DNA of 64,000 bases. It comes from Microbacterium sp. 3J1. Its GTDB lineage: Bacteria > Actinomycetota > Actinomycetes > Actinomycetales > Microbacteriaceae. Both the position numbers and the translations under genes were made by a program. The stretch spans positions 62,001 to 126,000 of the forward strand of contig NZ_CDWI01000008.1 of the NCBI RefSeq assembly GCF_001049495.1, read 5' to 3'. This document shows, in pieces, positions 50,233 to 59,024 of this stretch. Below the pieces are notes generated by a model that ran no database searches, had not been told where the DNA came from, and saw nothing but the letters and a program-made list of their open reading frames with translations. Position 1 is the first letter of the stretch; the number at the start of each line of letters is the position of its first letter.

Positions 50233-50318
50233 GCACCCTCTCGGGCGGAGAAGTCCCCGTGGGGCGGAGGTTTCGTCACGAAAAGTCCGCCCGACAGGTG
50301 GATCTCCGCCCGACGCGC
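50233..50318 (+). repeat. Structured intergenic repeat, copy 3
   Basis: Outer arms TCGGGCGGAGA (50241-50251) and TCTCCGCCCGA (50303-50313), inner arms GGGCGGA (50262-50268) and TCCGCCC (50286-50292) with TTTCGTCACGAAA in the apical loop. Compensating differences from copy 2 keep both stems paired. Confidence 0.87.
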
Positions 50319-50341
50319 AGCGCCCGAGGGTCAGCCGAGGG

Positions 50342-51181
50342 TCAGCCGAGGACCGGCGGGATCTCCGACCAGAGGAGGCGATCGTTCGTCGACGGCGCGA
50401 TCGGAATGTGACCCCGGCCGTCGGGCTCGGGGATCGCGGCGAGCAGCGCCTGGGTGTACGGATGCTGCGGTGACGACCAGACGCGGTCCGTGGGTCCCGA
50501 CTCGAGCACCCGCCCCGCGAACATCACGAACGTGCGGTCGGCGATGCGTCGCACCACGGCGAGGTCGTGCGAGATGAACAGCATCCCGGCGCCCGATTCG
50601 GCGACGAGATCGCGCATGAGACCGGCGACGCTCGTCTGGGTCGACGCGTCCAGTGCCGAGATCGGCTCGTCGGCAACGAGCAGCGACGGCCGAGCGGCGA
50701 GTGCCCGCGCGATCGCGATGCGCTGCTTCTGTCCTCCCGAGAACTGGTGCGGGAAGCGCGAGGCGACCTCGGCGGGCAGCCCCACGCGCTCGAGCCACTC
50801 CTCCACCGTCGATCCGGCAGCACCGCGGGCGCGGGCCGTCGAGATGCCGTCGGCGATCTGATCGCCCACCCGTCGGCGAGGGTTGAGCGACGTCGACGGA
50901 TCCTGGAAGACCATCTGGATGCCGGTGAGCGCCAGGTCGCGGCGGCGGATGCCGAGCGGCTTCACCGGCGCATCGCGGAAGCGCACGTCCCCACCGGCGA
51001 GCTTCTCGATGCCGACGACTGCCCGGGCGAGGCTCGACTTGCCGCTGCCGGATTCTCCGACCAGAGCGACGGTCTCACCAGGAGCGACCTGCAGGGAGAC
51101 ATCGTTCACGGCCACCACGGGAGGATTGCCCGGGTATCGGACCACGACGTTCTGCGCGTCGAGGACGGCGACCTCACTCAT
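50342..51181 (-). CDS. ABC transporter ATP-binding protein (DppF type)
   Basis: 279 residues from the ATG at 51181. Walker A GESGSGKSS, Q-loop MVFQDPSTSLNPR, signature FSGGQKQRI, Walker B LLVADEP and switch FISHDLA are all intact, with the C-terminal PYTQALLAAIPEPD extension of the peptide transporter class. It overlaps the DppD-type gene by eight bases. The stop codon lies in a short duplicated GTCAGCCGAG (50330-50349), just beyond the intergenic repeat region. It is the last gene of the second Dpp-type operon. Confidence 0.93.
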   Translation of the reverse strand: MSEVAVLDAQNVVVRYPGNPPVVAVNDVSLQVAPGETVALVGESGSGKSSLARAVVGIEKLAGGDVRFRDAPVKPLGIRRRDLALTGIQMVFQDPSTSLNPRRRVGDQIADGISTARARGAAGSTVEEWLERVGLPAEVASRFPHQFSGGQKQRIAIARALAARPSLLVADEPISALDASTQTSVAGLMRDLVAESGAGMLFISHDLAVVRRIADRTFVMFAGRVLESGPTDRVWSSPQHPYTQALLAAIPEPDGRGHIPIAPSTNDRLLWSEIPPVLG

Positions 51182-52055
51182 GTGCGTCCTCCTCATCGGG
51201 TGCAGGCACCGCACCCGCAGGCGCGGACACGGCATCCGCCGGTGCGGACACCGCATCCGCCGGCACCGCACCGGCATCGGCATCCGCGATCTTCGACCCC
51301 GGCAGTGCGGCGAGCAGCGTGCGGGTGTATTCGTGCTGGGGCGAGCGGAACAGCGTCTCGCGGTCGGCCCGCTCGACGATGTGCCCGTTCTTCATGACGG
51401 CGACCTCGTCGGCGATGGCGCTCATGACCCCGAGGTCGTGCGTGACGAGCAGCACGGCGAGGTTGCGCTCGATCGCGAGGTCGCGCAGCAGACGCAGAAT
51501 GCCGGCCTGCACGGTGACGTCGAGAGCGGTGGTCGGCTCATCGGCCAGCAGCACCTCGGGGTCGCAGGCGAGCGCGCAGGCGATCGCGATGCGCTGGCGC
51601 TGTCCGCCCGAGAACTGGTGCGGGTAGCGCTTCAGCGCGGCATCCGGATTCGGCACCTGCACGGTCTCGAGCAGCTCGATCGCCCGGGCCTTCGCCGCGT
51701 CGCCACGCAGACCGAGATGCACGCGCATGTGATCGGTGAGCTGACGGCCGATCGGCAGCTGAGGGTGCAGCGAGGCCGAGGGATCCTGGAAGATCATCGC
51801 GATGCGCTTGCCGCGGACCCGGTTGAGCGACCGCCGACGGAGGCCGAGGAGCTCCTCCCCCGCGAGCGTGATCGACCCGCCGGTGCGCGCCTGCCGGGGC
51901 AGGAGCCCGAGCACGGCGAGCGACGTGAGCGTCTTGCCCGATCCGGATTCGCCGGCGAGTCCGTGAATGCGCCCGGCCTCGAGATCCAGCGAGATCCCGT
52001 GCACGAGCGGACGACCGATGTCGATCGTCAGATCGCGGATGCTCAGCGCGGTCAT
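51174..52055 (-). CDS. ABC transporter ATP-binding protein (DppD type)
   Basis: 293 residues: Walker A GESGSGKTLTS, Q-loop MIFQDPSASLHPQLPIG, signature FSGGQRQRI, Walker B VLLADEP and switch VTHDLG. The C terminus is a low-complexity run of PADAVSAPA units (about residues 262-285), likely a tolerated repeat expansion. It forms the ATPase pair with the next gene product and starts within the end of the DppC gene (ATGA). Confidence 0.93.
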   Translation of the reverse strand: MTALSIRDLTIDIGRPLVHGISLDLEAGRIHGLAGESGSGKTLTSLAVLGLLPRQARTGGSITLAGEELLGLRRRSLNRVRGKRIAMIFQDPSASLHPQLPIGRQLTDHMRVHLGLRGDAAKARAIELLETVQVPNPDAALKRYPHQFSGGQRQRIAIACALACDPEVLLADEPTTALDVTVQAGILRLLRDLAIERNLAVLLVTHDLGVMSAIADEVAVMKNGHIVERADRETLFRSPQHEYTRTLLAALPGSKIADADAGAVPADAVSAPADAVSAPAGAVPAPDEEDAHE

Positions 52056-52963
52056 GCTGCCGCCCCCTTCGCCGACGCCACGTGCTCGGCCTGCTTCTCG
52101 TGGGTGACCTCGGCGGTCGGGTCGAGGATGTCGCGCATCGCGTCACCCAGGAAGTTGAAGGCGAGCACGACCGTCAGGATCGCGAGTCCGGGGAAGACAC
52201 CGAGCCACCACGCGTCGAAGTTCTGCATGGCCGCGGAGATCATCGACCCCCACTCGGCGGTGGGCGGCTGCGCGCCGAGCCCGAGGAACGAGAGTCCGGA
52301 GAGCAGGAGGATCGCGGCCCCGATGTCGAGCGTCGCCAGCACCAGCACGGGGCCCGCGATGTTCGGGAGGATGTCGACGAACAGCGTGCGCAGCGGGGAG
52401 TGGCCGAGCAGGCGCCCGGCGATCACGTAGTTCTGACCGCGGAGTCCGAGCACGATGCTGCGGGTGACGCGGGAATACTGCGGCCACGACACGACGATCG
52501 CCGCGATCACCGCGTTGAACAGCGACGGACCGAGGGATGCCGCCACGACCATCGCGAGGATCACGGTCGGGAAGGCCATGAACAGGTCGGTGATGCGCAT
52601 GAGGGTCTCATCGACCCAGCCGCCGAAGTACCCGGCGACCGCGCCGATCACCGTGCCGATGATCATCGCGGCGATCACGAGCATCAGCGCGAGCGGAAGG
52701 CTCACGGTGGCACCGGTCATCAGCCGCGAGAAGATGTCGCGGCCGTTGCCGTCGGTGCCGAGCAGGGTGTCGATGCCGGGTGCCTGCAGACGCGGCAGGA
52801 CCTGGGCGTTCGGAGCGAACGGCACCCACCACTGCGCGGTGAACGCGACGATGATCCAGGCGCCCGCGATGACGGTGCCGATCACGCCGAGCGGCGTGCG
52901 CCAGGCGCGCGGCCAGCGGAAGCGGAAGCGCCAGGGCCCGGATGCCGAGTCGATGCGGCTCAT
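52052..52963 (-). CDS. ABC transporter permease (DppC type)
   Basis: 303 residues. The N-terminal helix VIGTVIAGAWIIVAF, the LLGTDGNGRDIFSRLM motif, the EAA loop GQNYVIAGRLLGHS and the segment LSGLSFLGLGAQPPTAEWGSMI are diagnostic of DppC/OppC permeases. It overlaps the DppB gene at its start and the ATPase gene at its end. It forms the channel with the DppB-type protein. Confidence 0.95.
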   Translation of the reverse strand: MSRIDSASGPWRFRFRWPRAWRTPLGVIGTVIAGAWIIVAFTAQWWVPFAPNAQVLPRLQAPGIDTLLGTDGNGRDIFSRLMTGATVSLPLALMLVIAAMIIGTVIGAVAGYFGGWVDETLMRITDLFMAFPTVILAMVVAASLGPSLFNAVIAAIVVSWPQYSRVTRSIVLGLRGQNYVIAGRLLGHSPLRTLFVDILPNIAGPVLVLATLDIGAAILLLSGLSFLGLGAQPPTAEWGSMISAAMQNFDAWWLGVFPGLAILTVVLAFNFLGDAMRDILDPTAEVTHEKQAEHVASAKGAAA

Positions 52964-54021
52964 GCGATCCTCACTCTCGGGTCGAGGACGCCGTAGAGCA
53001 GGTCGACGACGAAGTTGATGAGGAGGTAGATGACGCCGACCACGAGACCGACGCCCATGATTCCGGGGAGGTCGAGGTTCGCGGCGGAGTTGTAGGCGTA
53101 GGTGCCGAGGCCCGGCCAGGCGAACACCGACTCGACGAGCACGGTGCCCGAGAGCAGGGACCCGAAGGCGACGCCGACGACCGTGAGGATCGGGAGGGAT
53201 GCTCCGCGGAGCACGTATCCGACGATGACGCGCATCGCGGGCAGGCCCTTGGCCCGAGCAGCGCGTACGTAGTCGCTGTCGAGGACCTCGAGCACGGAGG
53301 TGCGGATGAACCGCGTGAGGAGTCCGATCGTCACGAGCGACAGGACGAGCACCGGCAGCGCGAGGTGCGCGAGGGCGTCGAAGAATCCGACGCTGTCGCC
53401 GTTCAGGAGGTAGTCGATCGTGTACATCCCGGTGACGCGCGGCGGCGGGGTGATCGACGGCGAGATGCGACCGGATCCGGGTGCGATGCGGAGCTCGAGG
53501 AAGAACACGTAGAAGCTGACGAGGGCGAGCCAGAAGGTCGGGACGCTGAGGCCGATCAGCGTCACGATGCGGATCACCTGGTCCGTCACGAGGCCGCGGC
53601 GGTAGGCCGCGAGCGTGCCGAGGACCACGCTCACCGCGAGGCTGAGGATGATGGCGCCGATCGCGATCTCGATCGTGGCCGGCACCGCGGTGGCGAGATC
53701 GCTGGTGACCGGTCGCCCGGTCACCAGCGATGTGCCGAGGTCTCCGCGGAGCAGATTCCCCATGTAGATGAAGTACTGGACGATCAGCGGCTGATCGAGA
53801 CCGTTGGCCTTGATGAACGCCTCGCGCGTCGCCGGGTTCTGCGACGCTCCCTCCCCCAGCGCCGCCGACACGGGGTCGCCGGGCACGAGATTGGTCAGCG
53901 CGAAGGTCACGATCGTGACGCCCACCAGCAGCAGGAGGGAGGTGCCCACCCGTCGCAGGAGGTAGCCGACGAGCGGCGACCTGCGCCGCTGCGCCTGGCG
54001 TTGCACGGCCACCGTCGTCAT
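52960..54021 (-). CDS. ABC transporter permease (DppB type)
   Basis: 353 residues from the ATG at 54021, whose upstream TAGGAG-like sequence and position 13 bases after the binding-protein stop favour it over earlier starts. Six membrane helices, the DLGTSLVTGRPV motif, the EAA loop DSDYVRAARAKGLP and the ending DLLYGVLDPRVRIA define it. A longer periplasmic loop (GSGRISPSITPPPRVTGMY) is present between helices 3 and 4. Confidence 0.94.
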   Translation of the reverse strand: MTTVAVQRQAQRRRSPLVGYLLRRVGTSLLLLVGVTIVTFALTNLVPGDPVSAALGEGASQNPATREAFIKANGLDQPLIVQYFIYMGNLLRGDLGTSLVTGRPVTSDLATAVPATIEIAIGAIILSLAVSVVLGTLAAYRRGLVTDQVIRIVTLIGLSVPTFWLALVSFYVFFLELRIAPGSGRISPSITPPPRVTGMYTIDYLLNGDSVGFFDALAHLALPVLVLSLVTIGLLTRFIRTSVLEVLDSDYVRAARAKGLPAMRVIVGYVLRGASLPILTVVGVAFGSLLSGTVLVESVFAWPGLGTYAYNSAANLDLPGIMGVGLVVGVIYLLINFVVDLLYGVLDPRVRIA

Positions 54022-54034
54022 AGGAGTCCCCCGC

Positions 54035-55621
54035 TCAGCCGGCAGGAGTGATCTCGGCGATGTCCATCTCCCACACCGAGTTGTACACGGCGCCGGAGAC
54101 GGCATCCGCCGTGGCGATGTTGCGACCCGGAACGATCAGCGGCACGAACGGACCCTCGGCCTGCATGGCCTCGGCGAAGGCGGTGAAGGCCTCGCTGCGC
54201 TGAGCCTCGTCGGTCGCCGCCGCTGCACCGGCCGCGATGCCCGCGATCTCGGGGTTGGCCTCGGCGGCCCATCCGGAACGAAGACCCACCTTCAGGCCGG
54301 GCGCGAACGGGAGGAAGTTGGCGGAGTCGGCGTAGTCGGGGCCCCAGAACCACAGGCCGAAGCCCTCGGTGCCGTTGACGTACGCGTCGAGCTCGGTCGC
54401 GAACGGCGCCGGCGCGAGTTCGACGGCGATGCCGGCATCCTCGAGCTGTGCCTGCACGCGCTCGGCGAGCGGGGTGAACTCCACACCGCCCACGGGGTAG
54501 TCGTTCGGGAACTGCAGCTTCAGAGTCTGGCCGGTGTAGCCCGCCTCGGCGAGCGCCGCCTTCGACTTCTCGAGGTCCTGCTCGACGCCCGTCTCGAGGG
54601 CGCCCTCGAATCCGGGCGGGATGACGCCGGTCGCCTGCACGGCACCGGAACCCGCGAGCTCCAGGAGGGCGTCGTAGTCGAGTGCGTAGCGGATCGCCTC
54701 GGCGATCTTCACGTTCGCGAGGTCGCCGGCGACCGCCGACGACTGGTTGAGGAGCAGGAAGATCGTCTGGCCCGAGGGCACGGAGTCGACCTGGAGTCCG
54801 TCGCCGAGGCCTGCGACCTGGTCGCCGTTGAGGTCCATCGCGACCATGGAGTCGCCGCCCTTGAGGTTGGCGAGCTGGGTCGCGCTCTCCGAGACGTTGC
54901 GCACGACGACACGGTCGTATCCCGCCTCTTCGTCGCCGTCGTACTCGTCGCTCTTGGTCAGGACGACCTGCGACGACAGGTCGAGCGTGTCGAGCGTGTA
55001 CGGGCCCGAGCCCGCCGACTCGCCGTCGAGGAACGCCTGCGCGCTGTCGCTGCCGTCGATGGAGCCGCCGTTCTCGATGACGACGTCGGAGTTGACGATG
55101 CCGAGGGCGGGGTTGGCGAGGATCGCGGGCAGCTGGAGCAGCGGGGTCTCGGAGGTGATCGAGACGGTCTTCTCGTCGACCTCGGCGATGGTCAGGCCGC
55201 CGAGCAGGAAGTTCGGCTTCGCCTCGGTCATCCCCTGGATGCGCTGCAGCGTGAAGACGACGTCCTTCGCCTCGATCGGCGTGCCGTCGGAGAAGACGCG
55301 GTCGCCCTCGAGCGTGAAGGTGAATTCGGTCGCGGCGTCGTTCTGCTCCCACGAGGCGAGGCCCGGCACCGGTGTGGAGACGTCCGAGCCCTCGAAGTCG
55401 ACCAGCGTCTCGTAGAGCGCCTTCGCGATCATGTTGCCGGTGGGGTCGTAGGTGTGACCCGGGTCGGCCGTCTCGATCGAGAACGCGGTGTCGATGACGA
55501 GGGAGTCGGAACCGGAGGAGTCGCCTCCCGTGTTCGCGGAGTTGCCTCCCGAGCAGCCTGCGAGTGCGAGGAGGCCGACGGCTCCGATCGCGATGACGGA
55601 CGTGCTACGACGTGACGACAT
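54035..55621 (-). CDS. ABC transporter substrate-binding lipoprotein (family 5)
   Basis: 528 residues from the ATG at 55621, which has GGAGG five bases upstream; an in-frame start at 55648 is less likely. The lipobox ALAGC gives a lipidated Cys at residue 23, then a Gly/Ser/Asn linker. The mature protein has family 5 features: DRVFSDGTPIEAKDVVFTLQRIQG and the LANVKIAEAIRYALDYDALL segment. It is the first gene of the second Dpp-type operon. The Lrp/AsnC regulator upstream suggests an amino acid or peptide ligand. Confidence 0.93.
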   Translation of the reverse strand: MSSRRSTSVIAIGAVGLLALAGCSGGNSANTGGDSSGSDSLVIDTAFSIETADPGHTYDPTGNMIAKALYETLVDFEGSDVSTPVPGLASWEQNDAATEFTFTLEGDRVFSDGTPIEAKDVVFTLQRIQGMTEAKPNFLLGGLTIAEVDEKTVSITSETPLLQLPAILANPALGIVNSDVVIENGGSIDGSDSAQAFLDGESAGSGPYTLDTLDLSSQVVLTKSDEYDGDEEAGYDRVVVRNVSESATQLANLKGGDSMVAMDLNGDQVAGLGDGLQVDSVPSGQTIFLLLNQSSAVAGDLANVKIAEAIRYALDYDALLELAGSGAVQATGVIPPGFEGALETGVEQDLEKSKAALAEAGYTGQTLKLQFPNDYPVGGVEFTPLAERVQAQLEDAGIAVELAPAPFATELDAYVNGTEGFGLWFWGPDYADSANFLPFAPGLKVGLRSGWAAEANPEIAGIAAGAAAATDEAQRSEAFTAFAEAMQAEGPFVPLIVPGRNIATADAVSGAVYNSVWEMDIAEITPAG

Positions 55622-55769
55622 GAGGGCCTCCAAGGGCGAGGAGTTCATCGGGATGGTCGACTCCGGGTGGACGACCGGTGATCAGATTCGCATTGTATGG
55701 GACTATGTGTCCAGCAAGAGTGCGGATCGTCATCACGGTCTGTTCAGAACCTCGCCCATGAGGAGCAGG
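55622..55769. promoter_or_regulatory. Divergent promoter region of the Lrp gene and the Dpp operon
   Basis: 148 bases between two divergent starts, A/T-richer around 55690-55745 (GCATTGTATGGGACTATGTGT), where the promoters and the binding site of the Lrp/AsnC regulator are expected. No clear palindrome was found. Confidence 0.5.
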
Positions 55770-56357
55770 ATGTCCACGAAGACCGTCGAACCGTCGAAGC
55801 AGGCTGGACGAAGTGCCACGCCTGTGGATGACATCGGATACAGAATCCTCGACACGCTGCGTGATAACGGTCGTATCTCGATCGCCGCGCTGGCCGAGAC
55901 GGTGGGCATCTCGCGAGCGAATGCCTACACGCGCGTCGAGACGTTGATGCAGGACGGCGTGATCACCGGCTTCAGCGCCAGGGTCGATCAGGCGAAGGCC
56001 GGTCTGTCTATCGGCGCCCTCGTCTTCGTCACGGTGCACCCCCAGGCGTGGGCGTCGTTCCGCGAGCGCATCATCGAGATGCCCGACGTGGAGTGGTGCG
56101 CCATCACCACCGGCGAGCACGACGCGATGCTGCTGATCCGCGCCGTCGACGTGAGCGGCGTGCACGAGTTCTCGACCGGCGTGATCGCGCAGCTTCCCGA
56201 GGTGCGCACGGTGGTCAGCGTCGTCGTGCTCGACGAGGTGGTGCGGCGTTCCTACCTGCTGCCCTCGGATCTTCCCGAGCGCGACACCGAGACGCCGCTC
56301 GGGATGACGCGCTGGACGCCGGCATCCCCAGGTCGGGACACGCTGCCGCCCCGCTGA
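55770..56357 (+). CDS. Lrp/AsnC family transcriptional regulator
   Basis: 195 residues from the ATG at 55770, selected because AGGAG lies six bases upstream; an ATG at 55758 is the alternative. The helix-turn-helix DIGYRILDTLRDNGRISIAALAETVGISRANAYTRVETLMQDGVITGFSARVD is followed by a RAM ligand domain with VEWCAITTGEHDAMLLIRA and VRTVVSVVVLDEVVR. The C-terminal tail of about 30 residues is unusual for the family. It is divergent from the second Dpp-type operon and probably controls it in response to an amino acid. Confidence 0.92.
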   Translation: MSTKTVEPSKQAGRSATPVDDIGYRILDTLRDNGRISIAALAETVGISRANAYTRVETLMQDGVITGFSARVDQAKAGLSIGALVFVTVHPQAWASFRERIIEMPDVEWCAITTGEHDAMLLIRAVDVSGVHEFSTGVIAQLPEVRTVVSVVVLDEVVRRSYLLPSDLPERDTETPLGMTRWTPASPGRDTLPPR

Positions 56358-56370
56358 CGTCGAACGTCCC

Positions 56371-56730
56371 TCAGGCGGCGGCGGCCTCTTCGCAGACGCT
56401 GAGCTGCGGCAGGCCGTGCATCTCGTAGTGCTCCACGAGACGGATGCGACCGTCGTCGGTGAGCTCCAGCTGGCTCTCGCCGTTGCCCGTCACGACGCTG
56501 CGGTCGGCGACGAGGACGTGCACGAAGGACACCCAGATGGTGTCGTCCGTGCGGGTGCCCACGAAGCGCCCGAAGGTGACGGTGTCGCCCTCGTAGTCGC
56601 CCCAGATCGCGCCGTCCTTCTCCCAGTACGTGAACACGCTCGGGGCTTCGGGGTCGACCGCCGACGTGGTCGAGGAGACCATGCGGAAGCGGCGGCCGTC
56701 GAGCGAGGGGATGGGTGCAGTCGGAGTCAC
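56371..56730 (-). CDS. Small beta-rich protein (family often labelled n-acetylglutamate synthase-like)
   Basis: 119 residues from a GTG at 56730. The sequence SLDGRRFRMVSSTTSAVDPEAPSVFTYWEKDGAIWGDYEGDTVTFGRFVGTR shows repeated short strands (W/YxGxxVxFGxxVG pattern), matching a family that genome annotations often call n-acetylglutamate synthase without proof; there is no GNAT or kinase domain, so that label should not be trusted. The protein is cytoplasmic. No clear ribosome site precedes the start. It converges with the Lrp gene and diverges from the next gene. Confidence 0.75.
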   Translation of the reverse strand: MTPTAPIPSLDGRRFRMVSSTTSAVDPEAPSVFTYWEKDGAIWGDYEGDTVTFGRFVGTRTDDTIWVSFVHVLVADRSVVTGNGESQLELTDDGRIRLVEHYEMHGLPQLSVCEEAAAA

Positions 56731-56915
56731 CCATCGATTATGAGGGACGCCCTCCGCGGCGTCGGACCCCTTCACGAAGCGTCTCTCCCCGTCGGTCGCG
56801 CGGCGGGGAGGGCGAGACGAAAGCACGGATGCCGCGGCATCCCGCCCCCATTCGTCCGAGCCCGCATTCGTCGCTAGGGAGCGCAGGTGTCCGCACGCGC
56901 CGGTACCGTGGGGCC

Positions 56916-57887
56916 ATGGAATGGACCCCCGACGCCTCGGCCGGAGACTGGCTGCGCGACCGGATCGATGATGCCTGGAACGGGACGATGCACGATGTCG
57001 TGCCGCGCGGCTTCCCCGCATACGCACGCGTCCTTCACCCCGCGACGGTGCGCTCGCTGCCCGACCGGCCCGTGCCCGCACCGGAGGAGTGGGAGAGATT
57101 CTCGGAGGATGAGCGCACTCGCGTGATCGAGCGGCTGCAGGACGCTCCTGTCACCTGGGCGGAGACGGCGGCCGCGTTCGACACGGTCCTGCATCCGCTC
57201 GCCCAGTGGCATCGGATCGTGCGCACCCCCATGGACGGCGATTGGCACACGCGCATCTCCCCCGACGGGCGCGAGTTCTCGGCGCCGCTCGAGGGCGAGA
57301 TGCTCCCCGACGACCTCGCGACCGTCGCCTCTCACCTCGTGGCGCACACGACGACGCCGGATGCCGGATTCGTCGCGCTCTGGGAGGGTCGGGGCACCCT
57401 GCTCGGGCACTTGGGTCACCCGCCGTCGGGAGCGTCTTCCCTGTTCGGCGATGACCCGAACCACCAGGCGATGCTCGACCGCAGCACGCGGGATCCGTTC
57501 AACAACGTCTTCCGCAGGCCCACCTGGCAGGAGGGCATCCTGTCCCGCGAGGTCTCCGAGGGTCCGCGACTCTCGCTGCCGGGCCGCGATCACGTGCTGT
57601 TCCGGGGTTCTCTGCGCGTGTTCGAGGACGCCGACTGGCAGGTGCACGTGCCCTGGCGGGATCGCCCGTCGGAGGCCCGGGGCTTCGCGCCCTCGGCTCA
57701 GGCCCCGTCGCTCCTCTGGCCGGAGGACCGGAGCTGGGTGCTCGTGAGCGAGATCGACTACGACTCCACGATCATCGCCGGGCGGCGGGAGCTCATCGTC
57801 GCGCTTCTCGCAGACCCGCGCGTCGAGGCGTTCCAGATCCGCGAGGGCGCCGATCTCACCTGGGACGCGGACGACCTCAACCGCTGA
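56916..57887 (+). CDS. Conserved hypothetical protein, 323 residues
   Basis: 323 residues from the ATG at 56916. The protein is Trp- and His-rich, without signal peptide or membrane segments. Notable segments are VVPRGFPAYARVLHPA near the N terminus, WHRIVRTPMDGDW, FVALWEGRGTLLG, and DRSWVLVSEIDYDSTIIAGRRELIVALLADPRVEAFQI at the C-terminal end. I recognise the type from actinobacterial genomes as an uncharacterised protein, but know no function. A terminator hairpin covers its stop codon. A self-complementary stretch around 56780-56820 lies upstream of it. Confidence 0.8.
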   Translation: MEWTPDASAGDWLRDRIDDAWNGTMHDVVPRGFPAYARVLHPATVRSLPDRPVPAPEEWERFSEDERTRVIERLQDAPVTWAETAAAFDTVLHPLAQWHRIVRTPMDGDWHTRISPDGREFSAPLEGEMLPDDLATVASHLVAHTTTPDAGFVALWEGRGTLLGHLGHPPSGASSLFGDDPNHQAMLDRSTRDPFNNVFRRPTWQEGILSREVSEGPRLSLPGRDHVLFRGSLRVFEDADWQVHVPWRDRPSEARGFAPSAQAPSLLWPEDRSWVLVSEIDYDSTIIAGRRELIVALLADPRVEAFQIREGADLTWDADDLNR

Positions 57888-57909
57888 GCGGATCTCTCGG
57901 ATCCGCTCA
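57885..57909 (+). terminator. Terminator hairpin overlapping a stop codon
   Basis: Arms TGAGCGGATC (57885-57894) and GATCCGCTCA (57900-57909) with loop TCTCG; the first three bases are the stop codon of the preceding gene. Confidence 0.8.
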
Positions 57910-58300
57910 GGGCGGGTGTGGGGGTGGGTGCTGTCTGGGGAACAGCTCTCCCACCCCATCCCCCCTCGGGATCAGAAGAAGATCTGACTCTCCCTCCGCA
58001 GGACGGCCGAACCGTCCGACGCGCGGTCAGCTGGGGACTGACGAATCAACGCGTTGGCATAACGGTATACCGGTGGAGGTTGCACGGAATTGCGGCGAAC
58101 GATCTCGTGTGCGGAGCGGCATCGATGCACGGATTCGTGACCGATCTGCTCGTTTCTCACCGGTTTCCGTGCACCTTCGGCGTGTCGCGAAGAGAGCCGG
58201 AATCGCACGTTCTGCGCGGGAAGTGAACGACCGCCCCGTGCGTTACCCCCAGTGACGAGAGCGGAGCCGCCCCTCTCTGCATGCAAGAGAATGGAAAGCG
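57910..58300. other. Leader region of the third Dpp-type operon
   Basis: 391 bases without a convincing gene. It contains the palindrome at 58061-58070, the A/T-richer promoter-like stretch 58040-58110, and just before the DUF1684 start the site GGAAAGCG. The open stretches in it lack start signals and family similarity. Confidence 0.6.
58061..58070. promoter_or_regulatory. Palindrome CGGTATACCG, candidate operator
   Basis: A perfect 10-base palindrome inside TAACGGTATACCGGTG. GGTATACC-type cores are typical of GntR-class and some LacI-class operators. It is 230 bases before the DUF1684 gene in the only noncoding gap of this region and would suit control of the transporter operon. Confidence 0.45.
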
Positions 58301-58996
58301 ATGTCTGAACGCGAAGCCCACACTCTCTGGCAGGCCGAACGCCGCGCCCTCGTCACCTCCGCCACCGGCAACCTCGCCCTGATCGAGACCCGCTGGACCG
58401 GCGCGGAGCCCGATCTCGACGCCGAACGGGCTGCGGTCGACGACACCGTCACCGTCACCCCCGTGCAGCGGACGAACATCGAGACCGGCGCCGCCGAGCA
58501 CGGGCTGCGGGTGTGGGATGCCGACGCCCCGGCCATCCGCGCGTTCGATCGCATCGACACGTACGAATACGACCCGGCATGGGTGCTCGAGGGTCACTTC
58601 ACCCCCGTGTCCGGCGACCGCAGGGTCTCGTTCGAGCACATCCGCGACAACGGCGGCACCCGCGACCTCGTCGTTCCCGGTGACATCCGTGTCGAGCTCG
58701 ACGGCCGCGTCTACGACCTCGCTGCCTTCGACGACGGCGGAACGCTGCTGCTCGTGTTCGGCGACGAGACCAACGGCTCCGAGACCTACGGGTCCGGCCG
58801 CTTCCTGTTCGTCGAGCTGCGCGACGACGAGGGCACCGTGACGCTGGACTTCAACCGCGCCTTCGTGCCGCCGTGCGGTTTCAGCGCCCAGTACAACTGC
58901 CCGCTGCCTCCGGCATCCAACCGCTTCCCCCTGCCTGTCCGCGCAGGAGAGAAGAACGTCGCGTTCCGCGACGGCTTCGACATCTACGCGGCGTGA
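58301..58996 (+). CDS. DUF1684 domain protein
   Basis: 231 residues. The family pattern is clear: WQAERRALVTSATGNLALIETRW near the N terminus, GDETNGSETYGSGRFLFVEL, and the C-terminal signature DFNRAFVPPCGFSAQYNCPLPPASNRFPLPVRAGE with two conserved Cys. No signal peptide, so cytoplasmic. The family is uncharacterised as far as I know; the fold is probably beta-rich. It is the first gene before a complete Dpp-type transporter (28 bases to the binding protein), so it may act on, or sense, the imported compound. Confidence 0.88.
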   Translation: MSEREAHTLWQAERRALVTSATGNLALIETRWTGAEPDLDAERAAVDDTVTVTPVQRTNIETGAAEHGLRVWDADAPAIRAFDRIDTYEYDPAWVLEGHFTPVSGDRRVSFEHIRDNGGTRDLVVPGDIRVELDGRVYDLAAFDDGGTLLLVFGDETNGSETYGSGRFLFVELRDDEGTVTLDFNRAFVPPCGFSAQYNCPLPPASNRFPLPVRAGEKNVAFRDGFDIYAA

Positions 58997-59024
58997 CGCC
59001 GCACACCCTCACCCTGGAGTCCTC

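Larger units (their letters stand above)
49721..50341. other. Noncoding region with structured intergenic repeats
   Basis: 621 bases between the lipoprotein gene and the Dpp ATPase gene. Open frames in it are a result of GC content and repeat structure, and I see no start with a ribosome site or a family match. It carries three copies of a foldable element (annotated separately) plus a second shared segment (about 49966-50030 and 50164-50222) containing GAAAGTCTGGGC and ATCCTTCCTT, so the copies belong to a larger composite repeat of about 200-245 bases. Confidence 0.8.

Noticed and set aside
48914..50577. Several open frames of 200-440 codons across the lipoprotein gene and intergenic repeats
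   Set aside because: They have low-complexity Pro/Arg/Gly composition, change character with each repeat copy and lack ribosome sites.
56371..56730. N-acetylglutamate synthase function for the small beta-rich protein
   Set aside because: The label circulates for this family, but the sequence has no acetyltransferase or amino acid kinase domain.
57972..58286. Short open frames in the leader of the DUF1684 operon
   Set aside because: No family resemblance or start signals, and codon use does not resemble the neighbouring genes.
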